From: Chitinophaga ginsengisegetis
GTDB taxonomy: Bacteria > Bacteroidota > Bacteroidia > Chitinophagales > Chitinophagaceae
Reading direction: 5' to 3'
NCBI RefSeq assembly: GCF_900168065.1
Contig: NZ_FUZZ01000005.1
Span: 682,001 to 746,000, forward strand
Length of the DNA: 64,000 nt
Under the pieces are notes generated by a model. The model searched no databases. It was not told the DNA's origin and saw only the letters and a list, made by a program, of their open reading frames with translations. The position numbers and the translations under genes were made by a program. Below are positions 8,741 to 18,597 of the stretch, piece by piece (the stretch's first letter is position 1; the number at the start of each line of letters is the position of its first letter).

Positions 8741-8767
8741 TCGGTGGGCCGCAATGACCTAAATTTG
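8741..8767 (+). promoter_or_regulatory. promoter whose -7 element ends 5 bp before the LLM-oxidoreductase ATG
   Basis: TAAATTTG at 8760-8767 is a perfect TAnnTTTG, and TTTC lies about 18 bp upstream as a weak -33. Transcription would start at or within a base or two of the ATG at 8773, implying a leaderless mRNA. Confidence 0.5.
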
Positions 8768-8772
8768 TAACC

Positions 8773-9780
8773 ATGAGTAAGCATGGATTAAGACGGCCGC
8801 TGTCGGTTTTGGACCTGGCACCGGTAACAGAAGGAAGTACGCCTGCAGATGCATTCCGGAATAGCCTGCGGCTGGCACAACACGTAGAAAAGTTGGGATA
8901 TAAGCGTTTCTGGATGGCTGAGCACCACAATATGGTGAGTGTGGCCAGTTCGGCTACAGCGGTATTACTGGGATATATAGCCGGTGGTACCAACACGATC
9001 CGGGTAGGTTCAGGCGGTATTATGCTGCCGAACCATGCGCCGCTGGTGGTGGCCGAGCAGTTTGGCACCCTTGCTTCACTGTATCCCGACCGGATTGACC
9101 TGGGCCTGGGAAGGGCGCCGGGTACCGACCAGGTAACTGCGCGGGCATTGCGCCGCGACCGGCTTGGGGCGGGGCATGATTTCCCGGAGCAGGTACAGGA
9201 ATTACAACAATACTTATCGTACGATAACCATACCAGCGCTGTGAGGGCGATACCTGGTGAGGGCCTTGATATCCCGATATGGATACTGGGTTCCAGCACC
9301 GACAGCGCTTACCTGGCTGCGGCTATGGGTTTGCCCTATGCCTTTGCGAGTCATTTTGCACCCGCACAGTTGCATGCCGCGCTGAAAATATACCGGCAGC
9401 AATTCAAGCCTTCTGAATTTTTATCTGCTCCGTATACGATGGCCTGTGTAAACGTAATTGCGGCGGATACCGATGCAGAAGCCAACCGGTTGGCCACCTC
9501 GTTTTACCAGTTGTTCCTCGGTATCATCCGTGGTAATCTGCGGAGACTGGGCCCACCGATAGACAGTATGGAGGGAGTGTGGAATGAGTATGAGGCGGCG
9601 CATGCACAACAGATGCTGAGTTGTTCCTTTGTTGGCAGTTCCGCTACTGTGCAAACAGGCTTGCAGCGTTTCCTGGAAGAAACACAGGTAGATGAGCTGA
9701 TGGCTACTGCGCACATTTACGACCAGGACACACGGCTTCGGTCGTACGAATTATTGAAAGGAATCGTTGATAATTTATAA
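8773..9780 (+). CDS. LLM-class flavin-dependent oxidoreductase (luciferase-like)
   Basis: This 335-residue cytoplasmic TIM-barrel protein begins PLSVLDLAPVTEGSTPADAF and continues with KRFWMAEHHNM near residues 49-59 and DLGLGRAPGTD near 112-122. These are hallmarks of the MsnO8/YhbW branch of the bacterial luciferase-like monooxygenases, which use reduced FMN or F420. The substrate is unknown. The start fits an ATG placed immediately after a -7 promoter element, and a strong terminator follows at 9807-9837, so the gene appears to be a single transcription unit. Confidence 0.92.
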   Translation: MSKHGLRRPLSVLDLAPVTEGSTPADAFRNSLRLAQHVEKLGYKRFWMAEHHNMVSVASSATAVLLGYIAGGTNTIRVGSGGIMLPNHAPLVVAEQFGTLASLYPDRIDLGLGRAPGTDQVTARALRRDRLGAGHDFPEQVQELQQYLSYDNHTSAVRAIPGEGLDIPIWILGSSTDSAYLAAAMGLPYAFASHFAPAQLHAALKIYRQQFKPSEFLSAPYTMACVNVIAADTDAEANRLATSFYQLFLGIIRGNLRRLGPPIDSMEGVWNEYEAAHAQQMLSCSFVGSSATVQTGLQRFLEETQVDELMATAHIYDQDTRLRSYELLKGIVDNL

Positions 9781-9806
9781 GTTAAGTAAAGAACAATATT
9801 AATAAT

Positions 9807-9837
9807 GGCGCTGTTTTTGACAGCGCCTTTTGTGTTT
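9807..9837 (+). terminator. intrinsic terminator after the LLM oxidoreductase
   Basis: GGCGCTGT (9807-9814), loop TTTTG and ACAGCGCC (9820-9827) form a perfect 8-bp stem followed by TTTTGTGTTT. Confidence 0.85.
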
Positions 9838-9931
9838 ACGGGCTGGTGAAGGTTGGGAGGGTGTATACAGGGCAGCTTTTTATTGTATCTTTATGTAATG
9901 GGTTGTCAGGTGGCAGCTTAAAAAACGATCT

Positions 9932-11014
9932 ATGGTTCAAACAATGCGAACAGTTATAACCGGTACTGGTAGCTTCATTCCTGCCAACAAAAAACTAAAT
10001 AAAGATTTTTTGCAACAGGAATTCTACAGTGACCGGCAGGAAAGAATCCCATCTGAGGCGGCAGACATCATCCGCAAATTTGAGGAAGTAACGGGGATTT
10101 CTGAACGCAGGTATGCCGATATAGATATGAATGCCACGGAGATGGCAGTAGCGGCAGCAGTAGCAGCTATAAAAGATGCGGGAGTGGACCCGGAAACGCT
10201 GGATCAGATTATCCTGGCGCATAATTTCGGGAATGTATTAACTGATACGATTCAGTCGGACGCGGTACCATCGCTGGCTTCCAGGGTGAAGCAGGCATTG
10301 GGCATCCGCAATCCTTCCTGTATACCCTACGATATTTTGTTTGGCTGCCCGGGATGGATCCAGGGATTGATCCAGGCAGATGCGTTTTTTAAAGCAGGAC
10401 TGGCGAAGAAATGCCTGGTGATAGGAACAGAAACCCTGAGCAGGGTGATTGACCGCTACGATCGTGACAGCATGATTTTCAGTGATGGCGCAGGCGCCGT
10501 GATTGTAGAGGCTTTCAAAGACACGGAAGGTACGGCAGGAATTATCAGTGCGAGCGCACAGTCGTACGCGATGGACGAGCTCAATTATATTTACATGGGT
10601 AAGTCGTATGCACCGGAAGCGGATAAGCGTGTACGTTATATCAAGATGCTGGGCCGCAAGGTATATGAGTTTGCACTGAAGCATGTGCCGGAGGCAATGA
10701 AGGCTTGTTTGGACGCAGGAGGTGTGAACATTGCAGATGTAAAAAAGATCTTTATACACCAGGCCAATGAGAAGATGGATATTGCCATCATCAAGGCTTT
10801 CTACTTATTATACGGTATTAAAGATATACCGGTGGATATTATGCCTATGAATATCCACGAGCTTGGCAACAGTTCTGTGGCCACGGTTCCTACTTTATTT
10901 GACATGGTACGCAAGGGGCATATTGCCAACCAGGAGGTGCATGCCGGCGAAGTGATCCTGTTTGCTTCTGTGGGAGCGGGCATGAACATCAATGCGATTT
11001 GCTACAGGATGTAA
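9932..11014 (+). CDS. beta-ketoacyl-ACP synthase III-family protein
   Basis: This 360-residue thiolase-fold enzyme carries the KAS III triad in context: Cys139 in DILFGCPGWIQG, His near 276 in IFIHQANEKM and Asn near 313 in ELGNSSVATVP. KAS III condenses an acyl-CoA starter with malonyl-ACP. The MVQTMRTV N-terminus offers two ATG starts, residues 1 and 5. It is isolated from other fatty-acid genes, and the insert YSDRQERIPSEAAD after the first strand is longer than in housekeeping FabH. A specialised FabH paralogue for branched or secondary lipids is therefore possible. Confidence 0.88.
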   Translation: MVQTMRTVITGTGSFIPANKKLNKDFLQQEFYSDRQERIPSEAADIIRKFEEVTGISERRYADIDMNATEMAVAAAVAAIKDAGVDPETLDQIILAHNFGNVLTDTIQSDAVPSLASRVKQALGIRNPSCIPYDILFGCPGWIQGLIQADAFFKAGLAKKCLVIGTETLSRVIDRYDRDSMIFSDGAGAVIVEAFKDTEGTAGIISASAQSYAMDELNYIYMGKSYAPEADKRVRYIKMLGRKVYEFALKHVPEAMKACLDAGGVNIADVKKIFIHQANEKMDIAIIKAFYLLYGIKDIPVDIMPMNIHELGNSSVATVPTLFDMVRKGHIANQEVHAGEVILFASVGAGMNINAICYRM

Positions 11015-12961
11015 TTATCGTATAAGCGTTACCGTACCTTTTTTGCTGAAGCGGCGCCCGGTGTAATCCACGCCCTGCACCATCCACACGTAGGTGGCGG
11101 CGGGAGCAGGGCGCCCCAGCCAGTTGCCGTCCCATCCGCCGGGGAGGTCGGCACTGCGGAATATTTCCTGGCCCCAGCGGTTCCAGATACAAAAGAAATC
11201 CAGTTTGGGTACGCCTGCGGCAATTACGCGGAAGATGTCGTTGCGCCCGTCGTTGTTGGGAGTGAATGCGTTTGGTACGTAGAATTCCGGTCCTTCATAC
11301 ACTTTTATGCTTACGTCATCGTGGTCCTCACATCCCTCCGGGGAGGTGAGGGTGAGGCGGTATGTCTGGTCCTTTTGCAGGATGGCGACGGGGTTGGGTA
11401 TGTAGGGATCATTGAGACCGGTGGTGGGCGACCAGGCATAGCGGATCCGGGGATTGAGCCATTCCGCCTGGAGTTGCAGGGGCTGGCCGCTGGCAACGAT
11501 AGTATCTTTCCCGGCCTGTGCGAATACGGAAGTAACCCTGACGGGAACTTCCACTTCGGGCGAGATGCAGCCGTCGCTGCTAACGGCGTATAGCCGTACG
11601 GGGTAGTAGCCGGTATCCGCGAAGCGGAAGGCGCCCTGTTGCTGCAAGAGCGTGTAGCCGTTGCCGAGGTCCCAGTGCCACCGGCTGATGGGCGTGGCCG
11701 GTGTAAGGTTGGTCCCTTCAAAGCCGGTAGGAACGCCCAGGCATACATCTTCCCCCCTGCCGCTTACCTGCGGGGTGTTGCTGACCAGGACAGATTTGGT
11801 GGCGTTGCTGCCACAGCCCTGCGCGGAGGTAACCGAGAGTTGTATTTGCCGGGTACCGGGTGTGGTGTAGGGCGCTGTTGGTTGCTGACCGGTAGCGGTA
11901 GTGCCATCGCCCCAGTTCCATTCCCATTTCTGAAGTGTTCCAACGGTGATGGTAGTACGATCTTCCATCTGCATTTTGGCATTGAGACAAAGTGGGTCGG
12001 GGCCAAAGTCCACTACCGGGTACGCACCTACGGTGAAAGGCGCTTTTAAGGTGTCGGACATGCAGCCGCTGTTATCTTCAATCACCAGTTTTACTTCATA
12101 ATGACCGGCCGCAGGATATACGTGAGCGGGCGGCAGGGGAGCGGTGGAAAGGGTTCCATCTCCCAAATCCCACCACCAGCGGGTGATAGAGCCGAAAGAG
12201 CTGGAATTGTCCCTGAACTGGATGGGGGTACCATCGCAGAAAATCTGCTGGGGATTGAAATTAAATTCCGGGCGCAGGGCGGCGCAAAATTCCTGTTTGT
12301 TGGTGCTGCCACCTGTAGATCCGGCAAAGCCCCAGAACACGCTTGGATCCCCGCCGAAAATATCGTTTACAATGTCTTTATCGAGTGTGAGGCGCAGTTC
12401 ATTATCCACGCTTATTTCCATATGCTTTGTTGCCGCGTCCCACCGGATGCGGAAGAGATGCCAGTTGCAATCTTCAATATTATCGCTGTTGGCCAGCACA
12501 GTTACCGGTGTGGTAAGATTGCCGGTGGGATCGTTGTGATCCGTAATGCCATTCATCTGTATGGCGATATGATCATAGGGAGGGTCATTTTCATCGCTGT
12601 TTTGCCAGGTATCGATAATGATACCGAGAGACGGTGAAATGCCTTTAAAACCGATGCCCTGACCGGTACCGCCGAGATTCGTGCCTTTGGTTTGCAGGAT
12701 GAAACCAATACCATCTGCACCGGTTGCATCTTTACAACCCAGGTTTACATCAAACACATAATTAAACGACTGGTTGAGGTTGATCTTGTTTTTATTCCAT
12801 ACGGTGCCGCTGGTAAATTGCTGATCCGGTGTGAGCACATAGCAGTTGCACGTGCGCTGGGCAGCTGCGCCATTGAGTATGTATGGCAGGGCTGTCTGAC
12901 CCGTGAGCGGGGAGCTTTTCAGCAGCAGTAGACCGGTGATCAGGCATAGTATTCTTTTCAT
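11015..12961 (-). CDS. secreted lectin/PKD protein with gliding-motility (type B T9SS) C-terminal domain
   Basis: Starting at the ATG at 12959-12961 (MKRILCLITGLLLLKSSPLTGQT, a proper signal peptide), the product has 648 residues. After the signal comes a legume-lectin-like beta-sandwich, with GADGIGFILQ and GISPSLGIIIDTWQN about 60-110 residues into the mature chain. Several PKD-type repeats follow, each with a WDLGDG or WNWGDGT motif. The C-terminal gliding motility-associated (CHU_C) domain has FYVPNAFTPNNDGRNDIFRV and FCIWNRWGQEIF, and ends KKGTVTLIR. It should be secreted by the type IX system and attached at the surface, where the lectin domain may bind glycans. The longer 661-residue frame starts upstream of the signal peptide and is less likely. 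Confidence 0.92.
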   Translation of the reverse strand: MKRILCLITGLLLLKSSPLTGQTALPYILNGAAAQRTCNCYVLTPDQQFTSGTVWNKNKINLNQSFNYVFDVNLGCKDATGADGIGFILQTKGTNLGGTGQGIGFKGISPSLGIIIDTWQNSDENDPPYDHIAIQMNGITDHNDPTGNLTTPVTVLANSDNIEDCNWHLFRIRWDAATKHMEISVDNELRLTLDKDIVNDIFGGDPSVFWGFAGSTGGSTNKQEFCAALRPEFNFNPQQIFCDGTPIQFRDNSSSFGSITRWWWDLGDGTLSTAPLPPAHVYPAAGHYEVKLVIEDNSGCMSDTLKAPFTVGAYPVVDFGPDPLCLNAKMQMEDRTTITVGTLQKWEWNWGDGTTATGQQPTAPYTTPGTRQIQLSVTSAQGCGSNATKSVLVSNTPQVSGRGEDVCLGVPTGFEGTNLTPATPISRWHWDLGNGYTLLQQQGAFRFADTGYYPVRLYAVSSDGCISPEVEVPVRVTSVFAQAGKDTIVASGQPLQLQAEWLNPRIRYAWSPTTGLNDPYIPNPVAILQKDQTYRLTLTSPEGCEDHDDVSIKVYEGPEFYVPNAFTPNNDGRNDIFRVIAAGVPKLDFFCIWNRWGQEIFRSADLPGGWDGNWLGRPAPAATYVWMVQGVDYTGRRFSKKGTVTLIR

Positions 12962-13036
12962 GTCGGGGAGCCGGGCAGCGGGACAGATTGCCGGTAACAA
13001 GTTACATTCTTAGTGATTAAGATCAAAGCACAATTA

Positions 13037-13067
13037 TTGGGCGACATAGGTTTTTCCGTTAGATTTG
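13037..13067 (+). promoter_or_regulatory. promoter of the DUF4132 operon
   Basis: TTG at 13037-13039 and TAGATTTG at 13060-13067 are separated by 20 bp, matching the Bacteroidota -33/-7 pattern. The ATG of the small first gene follows 22 bp after the -7 element. Confidence 0.65.
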
Positions 13068-13089
13068 CCGGACCCAAAGAGACGGAGAC

Positions 13090-13515
13090 ATGCAAATTAC
13101 GATCAGTGTAAAACAAGCCGGCCGGAAACATGCGATTATAGACAGGCAGGTACTGGAAATAGACGATATAACGGATCATCCGTCACTCCGCGAATTGCTG
13201 GTGGCGGTGGTGAAACAACAGGTAACTGCGTATAACAATAAGCTGCCGGAGAAAAACCTATTGCCCTTCCTTTCCCCGGAGCAAACGGACGACCTTGCCG
13301 CTACGGGTAAAGCCGGTTTTGGCAGTATTTACAACGAACATAAAGCTGATGCGGAAAAGGCGCAGACTACAGCCTTACAGGCGTTTGAAGACGGCCTGTT
13401 TGCAGTGTTTGTCAATGATAAAGAAATAGAGAATTTAACAACCATTTTTTCGTTAGATAGTCTCACAATTATTACCTTTATCAGGTTAACCTTTCTCGCC
13501 GGAAGCATCTGGTAA
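13090..13515 (+). CDS. small unassigned protein, first gene of the DUF4132 unit
   Basis: This 141-residue protein begins MQITISVKQAGRKHAIIDRQ and contains a helical, charged centre (EHKADAEKAQTTALQAFEDGLFAVFVNDKEIENL). It ends in a hydrophobic strand-like tail, VITF-like then IRLTFLAGSIW. There is no signal peptide or membrane span beyond that tail. I cannot assign a family. It has its own promoter and ends 44 bp before the 1677-residue DUF4132 gene, so it is probably co-transcribed and likely a partner of that protein (inference). Confidence 0.75.
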   Translation: MQITISVKQAGRKHAIIDRQVLEIDDITDHPSLRELLVAVVKQQVTAYNNKLPEKNLLPFLSPEQTDDLAATGKAGFGSIYNEHKADAEKAQTTALQAFEDGLFAVFVNDKEIENLTTIFSLDSLTIITFIRLTFLAGSIW

Positions 13516-13559
13516 AGAAAAATTGTTTTAACCCGTCAACGTTTAGTAAAAGACCTTTT

Positions 13560-16500
13560 ATGGATGCAAAAAAGTTCCTGGAGAGCCGGGAAATCCCTGA
13601 CCATTTGAAGAAAATGGCAGAGGAGCTGGAAGCCATTAATGCCAACAAAATTACCCATCCTTTGTTAACGAAAGAGATGGCCGCACTGGGATTACTGTTT
13701 TTACTGGAATCGCCGGAAGAAGAGAAAGACCACTCTTTTGCTTACCGCAGAAATGTAACGTATAAGGATACTCGTTATAATCTTATCGCCTCGCTGCTCC
13801 CGGCAAATCACTGGAATGATCCTGCCGCATGGAATTTACTTGTTTATTTTTTTGGAGAAGAAAAAGCGGCCTATGTAAAATATGCGTGGGAGCGGATTCC
13901 TTACCAGATGTACCAGGTAAGTTCGGCCCGTCGTTCTTTCCGGGCGCCGCATGATCCGGAAGTGTATTTTGTAAACCAGTTGAACTTTATTATTCATGCT
14001 GTACCGCAGGCTTCACAAACTACCTATGCGCCGGTAGTGAAATTTAACTGTTTTGATTTGAGCGTAGTGGAGCAGGTGCGTTACGACCAGGAACTGCAAA
14101 GTCATCAGCTGTACCGGGTTTGGGCAGCAGCCATTGATCTTGGTAATGATGCGTTGCTGCAGGTGATGGAGGATATTATTTTTAATAAAGACAGCATTGG
14201 TAAAGTTACGCGGGCCATTATCAAAGCGTTGCTGAATAGTGAAAAACAGCCTGCATGGGTATTGGTAGAGAAGTTGTTACTGGCCGCACAACGGCAGGAA
14301 GGGCTGCGGCAAACCATCCTGGAATCGCTGGATGAAACAGGTATTGGTGCGCTGAAGTATATGATGAAAGTGTTGCTGGATAATAACATGACCCGTTTTT
14401 CTTCCGTGGTGCGTGCAGTGGATGTATGGGCCGGCCTCGGCTGGGAAGCGGAGAAAGAAGCCACCGTGAAGCAGTTCCTTGAAAAAGCGCATATATACCT
14501 CGAAACACCTGCGCTGATACCGGAAGCCGTGCAGAGCAAAAACAACATGGAGGTATACATGGCACTGTGGGCGCAGGGCGTACTGGATGTGCAGCTGACA
14601 AAACCTTACCTGGATGAGTTGTTTACCAATGGCACTACAGAGAAGCGTTGCCTTGCGCTGAAATTTGCGGGAGAAACAAAATATTATAACATAGACATGC
14701 CCCTGTTTTACCGGGCATTGGAAGATAAGGAAGAAGTGGTGCTGGGCATGGCGCTGACAGGTATTAATTTGCTGATCTATAACCGTGGAGAACATTACGA
14801 TAAATATTTCCCGGAATTATTTGACCGGCTGCATGCTATTGTTCAGCGCAGCAGCGGCAAAGAAAAAACGTTTACCGGCCAGGTGTTTTCGTGGATGAAT
14901 GTGCAGTTCGACCGCAATGCGGCATTGCAGGTGATGACGCACCTGGTGCTGGACCGGCAGGACCGGTTGGATACAATGTTGCTGTATTTTGATGAGATGA
15001 ATGTTTCACTGCGGCAGCAGCTGACGCATCTTACCTTTCCTTATCATGCGGCCTGGGGCTGGAATGAGCAGACTGCGAAAGATGCCCCGGAACTGACGGC
15101 GTTTCAGCGGAACTTTGCGATACGCCTGTTGAAAGACCGGGCTGAACTTGTAGTAGATGTGGCTTTCCGGGCATTGGGGAAAGAGCAGTTTACCACAGAA
15201 GAGATGGCAGTGTTTATAGAGTTACTGAAAAGAAAGAGCGCCGGCGGCAGGAGCAAGGCCATTGCATTGATTTTACGGCAGCCGGCAGCGGTGATAGCGG
15301 CGGTTACCACGCAGTTGCTGGAAGGAGACACCGAGCAGCGTTTAGCCGGACTGGATATTGCTGTACAGCTGAAAAAGGCAAACTGTTTAACAAAAGAAAT
15401 CAACGATTGGCAGGCATCTTTCAAGGAAAGAAAAAATATATCGCAGCGTGAAGAAGTGTTGTTGTCACAATTATCTGCGGAGAATGAGGCGCTGAATTTT
15501 ACAGTGGAGAATGGTTACGGCTTATATGATCCGGCGCTGATATCGCCGGTGGTAGCGCCTGTAGTAAAGACTGATGATTATTATGCGCAGTGTTTGCAAA
15601 CCGGGGAGTTTGGTTTTTCCAAACCTATAGCTGCTATACAACAGGCGTTGGAAGCGTTGTATACATTGATATTGTCGCATGGCGATTACGAATATGAAGT
15701 GGAGCAGTATGATGGGAGTCGTGCAAAGGTGTTGCTGGCGAATGAATTTAATAAAAACAAACCTTATAGTTACCGCTTTGAAACACCCGAAGCGGAGTAT
15801 GCAGCTTACCCGTTGCCGGAGGTGTGGGAACAGTGGTACCAGGCCAACAACATACAGCCACGGGATTTGTTTTTGTTGAATACGCTGATGCTGGAGCAGC
15901 AGGAGCAGGTGGCAGCATGGCAGCATTTAACGGATGTTTTTTATCCTGCTGCAGAAGTGATGTTACCGGCTGCAGCGAGAAAGCAGCATCCTTATAAATG
16001 GTCGAATCCAGTGTTGCGCGCGCTTACGGCGTTGCAGCTGATCCATCCTTTTGAAGAACGGAATGCGTTTCTGCTTGGCGTTGCCAGCAGGCTGTTTGCG
16101 TCTTTTACACCGGAGGTGTTTGCTTACCGGTCGGATGGTGCAACCTATCCGTATGTACGTGGTGGGTGGCAATTGCTTGCCGTGTTGAATAAACCTTTGG
16201 AGTTGGTGAGTTCCCGCCTGGCGCCGGAGCTGATAAACGATTGCTGGCAGCTGTACCACTGGCGGCAATTTACAGGATTGCCGGATAGCGCGGGTGATCA
16301 TTTACCACCGCTGGAGGTGTTCTGTTATGCTCACCAGTCGGGGCTTATCAGCGAGAGTGAAATGTACCGTGGGCTGATCAGCAAGGAAAATATCCGGTTG
16401 TTATCGCAGGGTAAGCCGCATAAAAATGCGTTTGATTATTTTGAACAGTTTTCTTTCCTGGAAGCGATGTTTGTACGTATGCGCGAACATTTCCTGGACA

Positions 16501-18593
16501 TAGAATTGAAGCGGGGTGATACACCCACGGCAGTAACGCAGTTTGTGCCGCAGCTCAAGCAGGTGTATGGTATTAGCCGGTTTGCGGAAATATTAACGGG
16601 ACTAGGGAAGACCTCTTTATACCGGGGTTACATTTATACCTGGGGCGATACCTTTACGCGGCAGCAGCAGTTTAGTACATTGCTGAAGAAGTGTTATCCA
16701 TTGCCCGGAGATACGCAGGACCTTTTTAATGCCGCTATGCAGCAACTGACTGTAACGGAAGCACAGCTGATTGAAGCGGCGGTGTATGCCCCGCAGTGGC
16801 AAAAATTTGTGAGCAGGTACCTGAACTGGAAAGGACTGGATGCCGCCATCTGGTGGATGCATGCGCATACCAAATCGTCCGGTGCGGCGGAGCAGAATGC
16901 TGAGGCAGAGAGTGAGATAGCGCGTTACAGCGCGGTGGACCTGGCTGATTTTAAGATTGGGGCTGTTGACAAAGACTGGTTCCTGAAAGCATATAAAGAG
17001 ATAGGGAAAGTGCGCTGGCAGGTAGTATATGATGCCGCCAAATACATCAGTGATGGTAATGAGCACCGGAGAGCGCGTTTATACGCTGACGTTATTACCG
17101 GGGATATTAAATTAAAAGAAGTTACCCAGAAGATAAAAGAGAAGCGCGACCAGGATTACCTGCGGATGTATGGCCTGATTCCGTTGAGTAAAACCAACGC
17201 CGGTAAAGATGTGCTGGGACGTTATGAGTACCTGCAGCAATTTAAGAAAGAGAGCCGGCAGTTTGGTGCGCAGAAGCAAACCAGTGAGGCGCTGGCCATT
17301 AGGGTAGCGCTGGAGAACCTGGCCCGCAATGCCGGTTACGCCGATCCACAGCGACTGACCTGGGCGATGGAAACCCGGCAGGTACAAGGGATTTTATTAA
17401 AAGAAACGCAGGTGAAGTATGATGATGTGACCATCGGGCTGGTGATTGATGACACCGGTGTGGCCGATGTGATAGCCTTCAAAGGAGATAAGGCCCTGAA
17501 GGCAGTTCCTCCGAAATATAAGAAAGACGCAAAAGTAGAAGAATTGCATGATTACCGGGAGATATTAAGGGAGCAGTTCAGCCGGTCGAAGAAATCGCTC
17601 GAAGATGCGATGGTACGGGGTGATGGATTTTTATATTCAGAACTGGCTAATTTATTTGATCACCCGGTAATTGCGCGACATTTAGAGAAGCTCGTGTATG
17701 TAGCCGGAGAGCGGCATGGGTTTTACCACAACGGTGTATTACATGCACCGGGAGGAAAGGAATTTGTTTTGGCAGAAGGAGATGAGATCCGTATTGCCCA
17801 CAGCGCAGACCTGTACCGGTTGCGTGTATGGAGTGATTACCAGCGGTATCTTTTTGAGAAACAGTGGCAGCAGCCATTTAAACAGGTGTTCCGTGAGCTG
17901 TATATTCCATTGGCAGATGAGCTGGCGGAGAAATCTATCTCCCGCCGTTACGCGGGGCACCAGGTGCAGCCGGCTCAAACCGTAGCGTTGTTGAAGAACC
18001 GGCATTGGAAAGTGGACTATGAAGAAGGTTTGCAGAAAGTATTCCATAAAGAAGGTTTTGTAGCGAAGATATACGCGATGGCTGATTGGTTTTCGCCTGC
18101 AGATGTGGAGCCCCCTACACTGGAGACCATCATATTTCATGACCTGAAAACCGGGAAGCCGGTGGCCTTTGAGCAGATCTCTCCACTGATATTCAGTGAG
18201 GTGATGCGGGATATTGACCTGGTGGTGAGTGTGGCGCATGCCGGCGGGGTGGATCCGGAGGCGAGTCATTCGTCCATTGAAATGCGGAGTGTGTTGCTGG
18301 CGGAAACGCTGCGTTTGTTTAAGGTAGATAACGTGACCATCAGTGGCAGTCACGCGCGGATCAAAGGACATCACGGCGAATATAGCGTGCACCTGGGTAG
18401 CGCTGTGGCGCACCAGCTGCCGGGAAAATACCTGTCTGTTTTGCCGGTGCATTCGCAGCACCGCGGCCGGATATTTTTACCGTTTATAGATGATGACCCG
18501 AAATCGGCCGAGCTGATCTCCAAAGTACTGTTGCTGGCGAGAGATACTCAGATCCAGGACCCGACGATTTTGTCGCAGTTAAACATGAACTAA
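13560..18593 (+). CDS. giant DUF4132-domain protein, 1677 residues
   Basis: This soluble protein has no signal peptide. Residues 1 to about 1150 are largely alpha-helical with repeat-like HEAT character, for example the spans near 200-620 rich in paired helices (PAWVLVEKLLLAAQRQE, TEEMAVFIELLKRKS). From about residue 1260 a DUF4132-like core begins (DPQRLTWAMETRQVQG, then GLVIDDTGVADVIAFKGDKAL with a following helix). The last about 250 residues form a separate block with HDLKTGKPVAFEQISPLIFSEVMRDIDLVVSVAHAGGVD and a GSHARIKGHHGEYSVHLGS segment. DUF4132 occurs in MolR/YehI-type proteins, which often accompany MoxR ATPases and vWA proteins in predicted conflict systems. No such ATPase or vWA gene is present here. 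No WGR domain was seen. Function is unknown. Confidence 0.85.
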   Translation: MDAKKFLESREIPDHLKKMAEELEAINANKITHPLLTKEMAALGLLFLLESPEEEKDHSFAYRRNVTYKDTRYNLIASLLPANHWNDPAAWNLLVYFFGEEKAAYVKYAWERIPYQMYQVSSARRSFRAPHDPEVYFVNQLNFIIHAVPQASQTTYAPVVKFNCFDLSVVEQVRYDQELQSHQLYRVWAAAIDLGNDALLQVMEDIIFNKDSIGKVTRAIIKALLNSEKQPAWVLVEKLLLAAQRQEGLRQTILESLDETGIGALKYMMKVLLDNNMTRFSSVVRAVDVWAGLGWEAEKEATVKQFLEKAHIYLETPALIPEAVQSKNNMEVYMALWAQGVLDVQLTKPYLDELFTNGTTEKRCLALKFAGETKYYNIDMPLFYRALEDKEEVVLGMALTGINLLIYNRGEHYDKYFPELFDRLHAIVQRSSGKEKTFTGQVFSWMNVQFDRNAALQVMTHLVLDRQDRLDTMLLYFDEMNVSLRQQLTHLTFPYHAAWGWNEQTAKDAPELTAFQRNFAIRLLKDRAELVVDVAFRALGKEQFTTEEMAVFIELLKRKSAGGRSKAIALILRQPAAVIAAVTTQLLEGDTEQRLAGLDIAVQLKKANCLTKEINDWQASFKERKNISQREEVLLSQLSAENEALNFTVENGYGLYDPALISPVVAPVVKTDDYYAQCLQTGEFGFSKPIAAIQQALEALYTLILSHGDYEYEVEQYDGSRAKVLLANEFNKNKPYSYRFETPEAEYAAYPLPEVWEQWYQANNIQPRDLFLLNTLMLEQQEQVAAWQHLTDVFYPAAEVMLPAAARKQHPYKWSNPVLRALTALQLIHPFEERNAFLLGVASRLFASFTPEVFAYRSDGATYPYVRGGWQLLAVLNKPLELVSSRLAPELINDCWQLYHWRQFTGLPDSAGDHLPPLEVFCYAHQSGLISESEMYRGLISKENIRLLSQGKPHKNAFDYFEQFSFLEAMFVRMREHFLDIELKRGDTPTAVTQFVPQLKQVYGISRFAEILTGLGKTSLYRGYIYTWGDTFTRQQQFSTLLKKCYPLPGDTQDLFNAAMQQLTVTEAQLIEAAVYAPQWQKFVSRYLNWKGLDAAIWWMHAHTKSSGAAEQNAEAESEIARYSAVDLADFKIGAVDKDWFLKAYKEIGKVRWQVVYDAAKYISDGNEHRRARLYADVITGDIKLKEVTQKIKEKRDQDYLRMYGLIPLSKTNAGKDVLGRYEYLQQFKKESRQFGAQKQTSEALAIRVALENLARNAGYADPQRLTWAMETRQVQGILLKETQVKYDDVTIGLVIDDTGVADVIAFKGDKALKAVPPKYKKDAKVEELHDYREILREQFSRSKKSLEDAMVRGDGFLYSELANLFDHPVIARHLEKLVYVAGERHGFYHNGVLHAPGGKEFVLAEGDEIRIAHSADLYRLRVWSDYQRYLFEKQWQQPFKQVFRELYIPLADELAEKSISRRYAGHQVQPAQTVALLKNRHWKVDYEEGLQKVFHKEGFVAKIYAMADWFSPADVEPPTLETIIFHDLKTGKPVAFEQISPLIFSEVMRDIDLVVSVAHAGGVDPEASHSSIEMRSVLLAETLRLFKVDNVTISGSHARIKGHHGEYSVHLGSAVAHQLPGKYLSVLPVHSQHRGRIFLPFIDDDPKSAELISKVLLLARDTQIQDPTILSQLNMN

Positions 18594-18597
18594 CCAG

